Positions 1 through 6,458 of a stretch of DNA of 7,236 nt are shown here, piece by piece; the first letter of the stretch is position 1; each line of letters starts with the position of its first letter. This DNA comes from Acidobacteriota bacterium (lineage in GTDB: Bacteria; Acidobacteriota; UBA6911; RPQK01; DATIPO01). Position numbers and translations under genes: made by a program. The stretch spans positions 1-7,236 of the forward strand of contig JANQFM010000533.1 of the NCBI GenBank assembly GCA_028277865.1. The letters run 5' to 3'. The notes under the pieces are model-generated. The model had not been told where the DNA came from. It saw nothing but the letters and a program-made list of their open reading frames with translations, and ran no database searches.

Positions 1-155
1 TATTCCTGCAGTACCGGGGTGAGCCGCATCACCTGCAAAAATACCCCAACAAGCTGGACTACACGCTCAAGATGAAGCAGTACTTCGACCATTACCTGAA
101 AGGAGCTCCGGCCCCCGACTGGATCACCAAAGGCGTCCCCTATCAAGGAAAGTGA
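1..155 (+). CDS. S9 family (prolyl oligopeptidase-like) serine peptidase, C-terminal fragment
   Basis: This is the last 50 codons of a gene that begins before the window; the frame starts at base 3 and ends at TGA 153-155. The peptide contains GEPHHL at residues 6-11, where the first His sits in the position of the catalytic His of S9 alpha/beta-hydrolase peptidases (the GE-x-H context). It is followed by PNKLDY and YFDHYLKGAPAP-W, a pattern I know from the extreme C-terminus of S9 peptidases of Acidobacteria and related groups. These enzymes hydrolyse short peptides with a Ser-Asp-His triad and are often exported. Only the His end of the triad is visible, so activity and signal peptide cannot be judged. 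The following ATPase gene is on the same strand, 127 bases downstream, with no evident functional link. Confidence 0.8.
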   Translation, partial: FLQYRGEPHHLQKYPNKLDYTLKMKQYFDHYLKGAPAPDWITKGVPYQGK

Positions 156-183
156 TCAGGCAGGCCCGCGAAATTCCGCGAAG

Positions 184-206
184 GATCCCTGTTCTTGTCT
201 GGGATC
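184..206 (+). other. Hairpin downstream of the S9 peptidase gene, possible weak terminator
   Basis: GATCCC (184-189 including a flanking G) and GGGATC (201-206) can form a 6-7 bp stem with an 11-base loop, 29 bases after the peptidase stop codon. No run of T follows it, so it is not a convincing intrinsic terminator. It may only help stabilise the 3' end of the transcript. Confidence 0.25.
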
Positions 207-215
207 TCTCCCTGT

Positions 216-288
216 ATCCATGCCAATTGTCAGGCATCTTGACGATTGACCAGGCTAATTGCCTTGTTGTAAGCTGTCTGGCATGGAT
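216..288. repeat. 10-bp perfect inverted repeat spanning the ATPase start
   Basis: ATCCATGCCA at 216-225 is the exact reverse complement of TGGCATGGAT at 279-288. The right arm contains the proposed ATG start (283-285) of the ATPase. Smaller inverted repeats lie between the arms: TGCC/GGCA beginning near 222, and AGGC-TAATT-GCCT near 253-265. In RNA the outer arms would place the start codon in a stem. It could instead be a protein-binding site. This is seen directly; the function is inferred. Confidence 0.4.
246..273 (+). promoter_or_regulatory. Possible sigma-70-like promoter ahead of the ATPase gene
   Basis: TTGACC (246-251) resembles a -35 box. TGTAAG (268-273), after a 16-base spacer, matches four of six positions of a -10 box. 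Transcription would begin very near the ATG at 283, giving a short or leaderless mRNA, which would fit the lack of a clear Shine-Dalgarno there. The match is weak, and an unrelated overlapping TTGACG lies at 239. Confidence 0.2.
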
Positions 289-1587
289 GACGCGCTACTC
301 GCCGTTCTTCGAACCCACAATCCCTGGCTGGACCGGCCTCGGGACCAGGGAGCCTTGATGGCAACTCGACAGCCCGACCCGTTCCTAGCCCGAAAGCGCC
401 GGCTGGAGTTGCAGCCCGGAAGTGCAGAGTTGGTGACGGGGCCCAGGCAGGCGGGCAAATCGACCTGGATCCTGGAAAGCCTGTCACGAGAGCCGTTGCC
501 GTTGCTGATCCTGCATGCCGAAGAGCCCCGCATCCGGGAATTGGGCCGCTCCCCGGCCCGTGCGCTGCAAGATTTGGCCGATGTGCTGCAGCCTGAAACA
601 GTCTTGCTGCTGGAAGAGGTCCAGAACCTTCCCGATGCTCCCCTTTTCATCAAAGGACTGGTGGACCTGGAAAAAGACCGTCGTATCGTGGCCACCGGCA
701 GTTCGTCCTTCTCTTTTCAGGCCCGCACACGGGAGTCATTGGCGGGGCGGGTGCGGCGAACGCTTCTGCTGCCTTTTTCGCTGCAGGAGGCCCAGGGGCT
801 GATCCCTTCCGATCTGTCCCCGGCGATCCGAGCGGCGCGATCGAGGGAGCTGTGGGAGAGGATTCTGGTCAGCGGCGCTTACCCGGACGCATTTCTCAAA
901 CCGGATCCCGCTACGACGCTCTACCATCTGGTCGAGGCTTTTGTGCTTCGCGACGTATCCGACCTCCATACGATCGAGCGGCCCCATGTTTTTCGCAAGT
1001 TGCTGGAATTGGCAGCAGCCGATGTGGGCAATCTGATCAACCTTTCGGAATGGGCGGGTCTGGCTCAGGCCTCCCGCAACACGGCAGCGCGTTACTTGGA
1101 AATTGCCGAACAGGCCCATCTGCTCCGTCTGGTCCCGCCCTTCGTGGGGGGAAAGCGAGCCGAGGTGACTGGGACTCCCAAGCTTTACTTCTTGGACAAT
1201 GGGCTTCGAAATGCCGTCTTTGCCGGTTTCGGCCCGCTTCAAAACCGCGCTGATCGAGGTGCGCTGTGGGAAAACGCTGTTTACGGCGAGTTGATGAAGC
1301 GACTGCCGTTGCTGGATGAGGTCCGCTTTTGGCGTTCCAAAAACGGTGCGGAAGTGGACTTCGTAATCCGTCGGCAGGACCGGCTGATCGGCCTGGAAGT
1401 GAAGGCCGGCGATTTGCAACGCCCCACTTTTTCGCGGGCTGCCCGCAGCTTCTCGTCCGCTTACCGGCCCCGCTGTCTCGCTGTCATCAATGCCCCGCTC
1501 CGCCACGATCTGTCCGCAGATGGCGTACCCGTTCTATTCCGGCGCCCTTGGGAATTGGACGAGGTATTGGAGTTTCTTGAGGAGTGA
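283..1587 (+). CDS. AAA_14-type ATPase with DUF4143 C-terminal nuclease-like domain
   Basis: The 434-residue product has the architecture of the widespread AAA_14/DUF4143 P-loop ATPases. Residues 53-61 are a Walker A motif (GPRQAGKST). Residues 107-115 are a Walker B-like strand (VLLLEEVQN) in which Glu replaces the usual Asp. Residues 136-142 (VATGSSS) form the following sensor-like strand. From about 190 onward comes the DUF4143 region, ending in a PD-(D/E)XK-like set: WEN near 329, GAEVDF with Asp359, and LEVKA with Glu372 and Lys374. Family members are cytoplasmic; their function is poorly defined, and links to toxin-antitoxin or defence roles have been suggested but not settled. ATG 283 is preferred because the conserved N-terminal NPW motif follows soon after; a TTG at 259 would add eight residues. 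Neither has a strong Shine-Dalgarno. The gene converges on the GGDEF-EAL gene 47 bases away. Confidence 0.88.
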   Translation: MDDALLAVLRTHNPWLDRPRDQGALMATRQPDPFLARKRRLELQPGSAELVTGPRQAGKSTWILESLSREPLPLLILHAEEPRIRELGRSPARALQDLADVLQPETVLLLEEVQNLPDAPLFIKGLVDLEKDRRIVATGSSSFSFQARTRESLAGRVRRTLLLPFSLQEAQGLIPSDLSPAIRAARSRELWERILVSGAYPDAFLKPDPATTLYHLVEAFVLRDVSDLHTIERPHVFRKLLELAAADVGNLINLSEWAGLAQASRNTAARYLEIAEQAHLLRLVPPFVGGKRAEVTGTPKLYFLDNGLRNAVFAGFGPLQNRADRGALWENAVYGELMKRLPLLDEVRFWRSKNGAEVDFVIRRQDRLIGLEVKAGDLQRPTFSRAARSFSSAYRPRCLAVINAPLRHDLSADGVPVLFRRPWELDEVLEFLEE

Positions 1588-1634
1588 TCCTTGTGGCAGC
1601 TGCGTTTCGAGCCAAGGCGCCAAGTACGCTCTGC

Positions 1635-3782
1635 TCAGGCGATCGAGCGCGTCAAGCAGCGCTCAGGCATCTGCAGTACATTGGACGACCGTTTGCGGGC
1701 CAGGAACTCGTCCAGGTCATCGCTGCTGAGGGGGCGGCTGCACAGGTAGCCCTGGATCTCGTCACAGCCGTTGCTGTGCAGGAATTCCAGCTGATCCTGA
1801 GTCTCCACTCCTTCGGCGATGACCTTCAGGTTCAAGTGATGGGCCATGGCGATGATGGTGCGGGTGATCTTGGCGTCCTTGCTCTCCTGGCTTCCCAGGT
1901 CCTGGATGAAGGAGCGGTCGATCTTGAGGCGGTCCAAAGTGAACTGCTTCAGGTAGGCCAGCGAGGAATAGCCGGTCCCGAAATCGTCGATGGCGATGTG
2001 AACCCCCAGCCGACTGAGGCGGTTGAGCATTTGTATCGCCGACTCGACGTCCTCCATGATCGAGCCTTCGGTCAGTTCGATCTCCAGGTTGGCGGCGGGC
2101 AGGGAAGACTCTTCCAAAACCTCGGCCACCAATTGATCCAAACTGGAACGCTTGAGCTGACGGGCCGAGACGTTGACCGCGATACGCAGGTCGGTGTAGC
2201 CGGCCCGGACCCATTTTCGGCCCTGCAGGCAAGCCCGGCGCAGCACCTGTTCGCCGATCTGCCAGATGAGCCCGGTCTCTTCGGCGATAGGAACGAAGAT
2301 GGAGGGGGGAACATTGCCCCTCAAGGGGTGGTTCCAGCGCACCAGAGCCTCAACTCCCGTGATCCTCCCGCTCCTCAAGTCGACCTGCGGCTGGTAGTGA
2401 ACGTCCAACTGGTCCCGTTCCACCGCGTGGCGCAAGTCGGTTTCCAGGGCCAGGCGCTCCTGAAAACGGGCGCTGAGTTCCGAGGAGTAAAAGCGGTATT
2501 TGTTGGGCCCGTTTTCCTTGGATCGGTACATGGCCATGTCGGCATGGCGCATCAGCCGGTCCACTTCCTGGCCGTCCGAGGGGAAAAGGCTGACCCCGAT
2601 GCTGGTGGTGGCGTAGATTTCCCGGTTGTCGACATGGAAAGGCTTTTCAAAGCACTGCAGGATTTTCTCCGCCACCTGGGCGGCTTTCACAGGGTCGTCG
2701 CGGGTCATGCCGGGGACCAGGACAGTAAATTCGTCTCCGCCCAGGCGTGCAACGACATCGGAGGTGCGCAGGGTGGACTTGAGGCGGTCGGCGACAGCCC
2801 TGAGCAGCAGGTCTCCGGCCGAATGGCCCAGCGAGTCGTTCACGTTCTTGAAGTTGTCCAGGTCGAGCAAGAGCAGGGCCAGAGCCTTGTCTTCGCGTTC
2901 GGCCTGGGCCAGGTGAACCACGATCTGGTCGTGGAAAAGCTTGCGGTTGGGAAGGCCTGTGAGCGGATCGTAGTGAGCGATGACCAAGGCTTTTTGCAGC
3001 GATTCGACCCTGGCATGATTCATCTTGTAGGCGTAAAGCACCATCAGTACTACCGGCAAGGCCACGCCCACGGCCATGAATTGGGCGCGTTCGAAATTGA
3101 GGTAGATGAATCCCACCAGCGAGATGCCGGCCACGCTGGTCACCGAGTAGCTCAGGGCATTGTCTTTCCAGGTCTCCAAAAAGGAACTGCCGGTGGAAAG
3201 CGAGATCATCCGCGAGACGGCTCCGGTTGTGGAGGCCAAATAGAGCGAGGCACAGCCGATCAGGCTGACGAAAAAGAGCAGGGAGCGCATGGTCTCGCTG
3301 GGCGACCCTGCCTCGATGCTGCCCTGAAGTGCATAGAAAAGGTGGCCTGAGATGAAAGTGAGGATCGAGACTTGAGCCAGATTGAAGATGGACCGGTAGG
3401 GACGGGATCTCTTGAAGCTCCCCACGAAGCTGTCGATGACGGCTACTGCTACGGCAGCCTCAGGCGAGTAAAGCAAAATGGTGACGAATGTGAAGATGTC
3501 GCCTGCCGTCATGGTGCACGACTGCATCCGCGAATGCAGGGAGGGGAGGCGGACCGGGAAGAAGCTGGCGATCACTGCGGCCGCGGCCAGGGCCAGCCAG
3601 GTGGGTTCGCTGGCCAGGGCCGTGAGCAGGCTATAGCCCAAGACCGGCAGTCCGAGCAGCACGGAAACCAGAAAGAAGAATCGCCCTTGGGCGGGAATCT
3701 CCTCGGCGAATGAAGATTCGCGACTGAAGAGCCTCCACCGGATGGGTGCCGGGCATGATCTTTGGACTGCCTGTTCTCTCAT
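1635..3782 (-). CDS. Membrane-anchored GGDEF-EAL protein (diguanylate cyclase / c-di-GMP phosphodiesterase)
   Basis: The 715-residue protein begins with seven or eight hydrophobic segments (about 33-56, 61-77, 92-122, 133-152, 165-185, 211-228, 233-253), a MASE-like sensory membrane domain I cannot name precisely. The GGDEF domain (about 265-432) has an intact GGDEF motif at 348-352 and an RxxD inhibitory site (RTSD, 339-342) at the correct five-residue spacing. The guanine-contact residues Asn315 and Asp324 are of the canonical c-di-GMP type; hybrid cGAMP-making enzymes usually carry Ser or Thr at the second. The EAL domain (about 445-695) retains EALVRW (478-483), NVS, ELTE, DDFGTGYSS (599-607), LKIDRSF, AEGVE and QGYL, so phosphodiesterase activity is expected. 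Both activities look possible; which dominates cannot be read from sequence. The ATG at 3782 has only a weak AGGA 11 bases upstream, suggesting translational coupling to the preceding gene. Confidence 0.95.
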   Translation of the reverse strand: MREQAVQRSCPAPIRWRLFSRESSFAEEIPAQGRFFFLVSVLLGLPVLGYSLLTALASEPTWLALAAAAVIASFFPVRLPSLHSRMQSCTMTAGDIFTFVTILLYSPEAAVAVAVIDSFVGSFKRSRPYRSIFNLAQVSILTFISGHLFYALQGSIEAGSPSETMRSLLFFVSLIGCASLYLASTTGAVSRMISLSTGSSFLETWKDNALSYSVTSVAGISLVGFIYLNFERAQFMAVGVALPVVLMVLYAYKMNHARVESLQKALVIAHYDPLTGLPNRKLFHDQIVVHLAQAEREDKALALLLLDLDNFKNVNDSLGHSAGDLLLRAVADRLKSTLRTSDVVARLGGDEFTVLVPGMTRDDPVKAAQVAEKILQCFEKPFHVDNREIYATTSIGVSLFPSDGQEVDRLMRHADMAMYRSKENGPNKYRFYSSELSARFQERLALETDLRHAVERDQLDVHYQPQVDLRSGRITGVEALVRWNHPLRGNVPPSIFVPIAEETGLIWQIGEQVLRRACLQGRKWVRAGYTDLRIAVNVSARQLKRSSLDQLVAEVLEESSLPAANLEIELTEGSIMEDVESAIQMLNRLSRLGVHIAIDDFGTGYSSLAYLKQFTLDRLKIDRSFIQDLGSQESKDAKITRTIIAMAHHLNLKVIAEGVETQDQLEFLHSNGCDEIQGYLCSRPLSSDDLDEFLARKRSSNVLQMPERCLTRSIA

Positions 3783-3806
3783 ATTGCTCGTAATCCTGTT
3801 GTGCTT

Positions 3807-3825
3807 GACCCGTTCGAACCCGTTC
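3807..3825. repeat. Short direct repeat in the spacer between the membrane protein and GGDEF-EAL genes
   Basis: On the minus strand GAACGGGT occurs twice, with starts ten bases apart, joined by TTCGAA, so that GTTCGAAC (3812-3819) is also a palindrome. It lies between the amber stop at 3834-3836 and the ATG at 3782. It could be a small operator or an RNA hairpin affecting reinitiation, or chance. Confidence 0.3.
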
Positions 3826-3833
3826 CTTTGTAT

Positions 3834-4499
3834 CTAATAGAGAATGAGAAAGATTGCCGCGCCCAGCAGGGCGCCCGCAGATGTCACATGGGCTTGATCA
3901 ATGCACCGGACCCATACCTCGTCAAACCGTTGCCGACAAGAAAAAGAGATGGCTCGTGCCACCAGGCCCGATGTCATCAGGCAGTAGTAGAGCCCGCTGG
4001 CAGCCGCGGCGATGAGCAAATAGACGGGATTGCCGACGGCTTCGCGGTCCAACGGCGCCTCTCCCCCGTAGGTCAAGTAAAAAATATGGCCGGCGAATGC
4101 CGCCACAATGGCGATTTGACCCAAGTTGAAGAGTTGCCGGTAGACCCTGTGGACATGCCGTCGCAGATTGAAGGCGAGGCCTTCGCTGACCGCAGCCATG
4201 ACCCCGGCTGCCGGGCCGCACAGGAATAGGGCCAGGAAGACGGTCACGTCGCACAAGGTCATGCCGATTTTTTCATGACTGCGGCCCATGGAAGTCGAAA
4301 GGACCGCCAGCAGGGCCGAAACAGCGGCCAACAGAATCCAGGTTGCGTCCGGTTGGCTCAAGCAAGTCACCGCCGAATGGATGATGATGGAGGTGCCCAG
4401 GATGATGACTCCAATGATGTAGGCTTTCCCGCTGCGCGAGACGGGCTCGTTGCTGAAGCCGAGCAGCCGTTCACTGCGTTCTGCCAACCAGCTCAACAT
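3834..4499 (-). CDS. Standalone multi-pass membrane protein, paralogous to the GGDEF-EAL membrane domain
   Basis: The 221-residue product has about six hydrophobic segments (roughly 26-46, 53-69, 83-104, 124-142, 158-177, 202-220) and little else. It aligns along its length with residues of about 33-228 of the neighbouring GGDEF-EAL protein. Shared landmarks include YRxxFNLxQ followed by GHxFY (YRQLFNLGQ and GHIFY here at 120-141), the L/MT-x-x-D-x-F/T-V/F region, and a Gly-Leu/Ser-Leu-Tyr segment near 168-171. It ends inside the equivalent of the paralogue's sixth helix and lacks the last helix and all catalytic domains. The start at 4499 is chosen because GGGAG lies six bases upstream (4506-4510); an in-frame ATG at 4574 would add 25 residues and overlap the protease gene. 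It is co-directional with both neighbours. It may be a sensor subunit, a partner of the paralogue, or the remnant of a duplicated gene. No biochemical function is recognised. Confidence 0.8.
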   Translation of the reverse strand: MLSWLAERSERLLGFSNEPVSRSGKAYIIGVIILGTSIIIHSAVTCLSQPDATWILLAAVSALLAVLSTSMGRSHEKIGMTLCDVTVFLALFLCGPAAGVMAAVSEGLAFNLRRHVHRVYRQLFNLGQIAIVAAFAGHIFYLTYGGEAPLDREAVGNPVYLLIAAAASGLYYCLMTSGLVARAISFSCRQRFDEVWVRCIDQAHVTSAGALLGAAIFLILY

Positions 4500-4505
4500 G
4501 TCGCT

Positions 4506-4510
4506 CTCCC
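4506..4510 (-). promoter_or_regulatory. Shine-Dalgarno deciding the start of the small membrane protein
   Basis: Minus-strand GGGAG lies six bases before ATG 4499. No comparable site precedes the upstream in-frame ATG at 4574, which lies within the protease's last codons. Confidence 0.6.
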
Positions 4511-4548
4511 ATCTGTGCTCGCCATGATTGCGGTTCCTGCAAGTCGGC

Positions 4549-6423
4549 TTAGTTCTGATCCCCCGGGTAGACATCCGGCAAGACTTGGTCGCCTTCTTTG
4601 TCAGGCCAGATCACGCCGTCCGACCAGAAGAATCCGTCCGACCAAAAGAATCCGTCTGACCAAAAGAACCCGTCCGACCAGAAAAACCCGTCTGACCAGA
4701 AGAAGCCATCCGTCCAGGCGATGGACCCATCGGCCATGACAGTGCTGTCTGACCAGAAGAAGCCCTTGGGCTGAAAAAATCCCTCGGCCCAGAAAAGGCC
4801 GCTGTCCCGCACCAGCACGTTCGGCCACTCCAGTCCGCTTCCCCACAGCTCTCCCTGCCATTGCTGCGATACCAGTGGGCTGTAGACCGCCTGATTCCCA
4901 AATGCAAATGCGCCGCCCGCCCAGACTTCTTCGCAACCGGTCCAGCTGGAGGAGCAATCCTCGTCCTCCAGGAGCCAAACTGGAGTGACGTTGGACTCCA
5001 GGATTCTGTTGGCGACATCGATCCGAGCAGCCAGCTCCAGCGCTGTCCGAGCGTTGAGCATGCCGTTGCCCTGCTCCAGGATGGCAGGCTGGCCCAGCTT
5101 CGAAGCGGTGAGGTTGAGTATGAGCTTGACCAAGTGCGGAGTCAGCTCCGGATTGACCTGAAGCATCCGCACCGCGGCCCCGCTGACGAAGGCTGTCGCC
5201 ATGCTGGAGCCGCTCAGCTCGATCATTCGAAAGTCGTCGTCTGATTCCAGAATCAGCTCGGGATAGTTTTGCGCAATCCAGCTTTTTTCAGCCAGCAAGG
5301 AGGGGATTCGGTTGCCGGGCGCGACCAGGTCGGGCTTGAAGAACCCGTCGATGGTGGGTCCCCGTGACCCGTAGCTGGTGGAGGTGTCATCCCGGTGCGT
5401 CAGGGTTCCATGGTTGTTGACCGGACCCACTGTGATCACGCTCGGTTCAATGCCCGGGCTGGTGACTCCTCCCCAGATTTTGGGAAACTTCTCCGTCTTG
5501 CCCAAGTTGCCGGCCGAGACTATTGTAACGATCCCGGCATCGACCATCCGGCGCACTGCCTGGCAGAGCGGATCCTTGAGATAGGAATCGACAGGGGGAT
5601 GGCCCAGGGAAAGATTGGCAATGCGGATGTGGTAGCGATCCTTGTTTTCAACCACCCAGCCGACAGCACGGATCAAGTCGCTGGTCCGCCCCCAGCCTTG
5701 TGGGCCGATGACGCGCACATCCACAAAATGCTGACTGCCCTGAGCTACGCCGTCAACGATCCCGGCCACGTGGGTGCCGTGCCCGTAGGCGTCGTTCCCG
5801 GATGCAGCGGAGATGACAGGTTGCCCCGAGGTAAAGTCTGCTCGGACGTGCACCTTGCCGGACAAAGGGTCTCCATTGCCGTAGCCGATGCCGGAGTCGA
5901 AGACTGCCACGGTGAATTTGCCGCGGCGGGGCTCTGAAAAACCCTGCGCCCCGATCGTGTGGCGGTAGATATCGAACGCTTCGGCAATATCTTCGTCGTC
6001 GTAGGCATTCTCATGGGATAGGGGATGAATCGGCAGGTCCAATGTGATGTACTCGATCTGGTCCGATCGAACCAGGTTTTCAATCTGCTCTCTGCTCAGC
6101 CGGGCTGTCAGGGCGTGAATGGAAGGCAGGCTGTTCAACGCGGCCAGTCCTGCTGAGCGGGAGCGGGCGATTGCCGATTCGAAAAGCCGCTCATCGACCT
6201 GGACGATGACGGGGTAAAGAGTCCGCTTTGCTGACTTGCCCGAGCGGGCTTTGGCATGGGCGATCCGGGCAGCCAAGACAGGCGAGAGCTTGGCCTTCAG
6301 TGAAGGAGGCCCAAAACTGTCCGAGTGCTGACTGTAGAGGCTGGAAAAAGAGGAAATCAGAAGGACGATCAAGGCAGCCGGCATCATCTGGAAGGGATGC
6401 CGACGAAAAGGTAGCGACGTCAT
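4549..6423 (-). CDS. Secreted S8 family subtilisin-like serine protease with C-terminal GFFWSD repeats
   Basis: The 624-residue protein starts with a signal peptide (basic RR at 7-8, hydrophobic core about 14-28) and is predicted to be exported. Residues 71-135 resemble an inhibitor-I9-type propeptide. The catalytic domain (about 168-465) has a complete triad: Asp176 in VAVFDSG, His215 in HGTHVAG and Ser407 in SGSSMATA, with oxyanion Asn306 in SAGN. Two cysteines, 490 and 497, could form a small disulfide loop after the catalytic domain. The tail (about 480-624) is rich in Trp, Phe, Gly and Asp and carries a hexapeptide array at 542-608; I recall similar W-S-D repeats in subtilases of soil bacteria but cannot verify this. 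The ATG at 6423 has GGGGGA seven bases upstream. A GEMM-I-like riboswitch lies in the leader, so control by a cyclic dinucleotide is likely. Substrate is unknown. The two membrane-protein genes follow at 49 bases, probably in the same operon. Confidence 0.95.
   Translation of the reverse strand: MTSLPFRRHPFQMMPAALIVLLISSFSSLYSQHSDSFGPPSLKAKLSPVLAARIAHAKARSGKSAKRTLYPVIVQVDERLFESAIARSRSAGLAALNSLPSIHALTARLSREQIENLVRSDQIEYITLDLPIHPLSHENAYDDEDIAEAFDIYRHTIGAQGFSEPRRGKFTVAVFDSGIGYGNGDPLSGKVHVRADFTSGQPVISAASGNDAYGHGTHVAGIVDGVAQGSQHFVDVRVIGPQGWGRTSDLIRAVGWVVENKDRYHIRIANLSLGHPPVDSYLKDPLCQAVRRMVDAGIVTIVSAGNLGKTEKFPKIWGGVTSPGIEPSVITVGPVNNHGTLTHRDDTSTSYGSRGPTIDGFFKPDLVAPGNRIPSLLAEKSWIAQNYPELILESDDDFRMIELSGSSMATAFVSGAAVRMLQVNPELTPHLVKLILNLTASKLGQPAILEQGNGMLNARTALELAARIDVANRILESNVTPVWLLEDEDCSSSWTGCEEVWAGGAFAFGNQAVYSPLVSQQWQGELWGSGLEWPNVLVRDSGLFWAEGFFQPKGFFWSDSTVMADGSIAWTDGFFWSDGFFWSDGFFWSDGFFWSDGFFWSDGVIWPDKEGDQVLPDVYPGDQN
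4600..4800 (-). repeat. 18-bp in-frame tandem repeat encoding GFFWSD hexapeptides
   Basis: Codons 542-608 of the protease form a hexapeptide array. Five perfect tandem GFFWSD units lie at 573-602 (4618-4707) and one further perfect unit at 554-559. Degenerate units are GLFWAE (542-547), GFFQPK (548-553), STVMAD (560-565), a seven-residue GSIAWTD (566-572) and a terminal GVIWPD (603-608). Among the five perfect units the DNA differs only at the third base of the Gly, both Phe and the Ser codons. This is a protein repeat, not a CRISPR or an intergenic array. Confidence 0.95.
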
Positions 6424-6430
6424 CTACAAA

Positions 6431-6436
6431 TCCCCC
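6431..6436 (-). promoter_or_regulatory. Shine-Dalgarno of the protease gene
   Basis: Minus-strand GGGGGA lies seven bases before ATG 6423. It begins only two bases after the hairpin at 6439-6458, so its accessibility could depend on leader folding. Confidence 0.55.
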
Positions 6437-6438
6437 AA

Positions 6439-6458
6439 GAAAGCGCGAATTCGCTTTC
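6439..6458 (-). promoter_or_regulatory. Leader hairpin between the riboswitch aptamer and the Shine-Dalgarno
   Basis: GAAAGCG and CGCTTTC form a perfect 7-bp stem with a six-base loop. On the minus strand the upstream arm reuses the GAAAG that ends the aptamer's 3' strand, so hairpin formation and closure of the aptamer may compete. No U-run follows, which makes a terminator unlikely and points to control of translation. This is a plausible expression platform; the mechanism is inferred. Confidence 0.5.

Noticed and set aside
1588..1634. Bidirectional terminator between the convergent ATPase and GGDEF-EAL genes
   Set aside because: Only a bulged CCTT...AAGG hairpin is present, and no T-run on either strand.
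2730..2860. Hybrid (cGAMP-making) GGDEF domain matching a cGAMP riboswitch
   Set aside because: The residue that is Ser or Thr in hybrid enzymes is the canonical Asp324 here.
1584..3350. 588-codon plus-strand open frame opposite the GGDEF-EAL gene
   Set aside because: It is antisense to an unmistakable c-di-GMP enzyme, has a biased composition typical of a codon-mirrored frame, and shows no domain or start signal.
3834..4574. Start of the small membrane protein at ATG 4574
   Set aside because: It would overlap the protease's last codons and lacks a ribosome site; ATG 4499 has GGGAG at six-base spacing.
4618..4707. Tandem 18-bp repeats as a CRISPR or VNTR-like noncoding array
   Set aside because: Units are contiguous without spacers, in frame, and vary only synonymously within the protease coding region.
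4275..4739. Plus-strand open frame ending in a basic RPTRRIRPTKR-like repeat
   Set aside because: The repeat is simply the antisense reading of the GFFWSD array in the protease.
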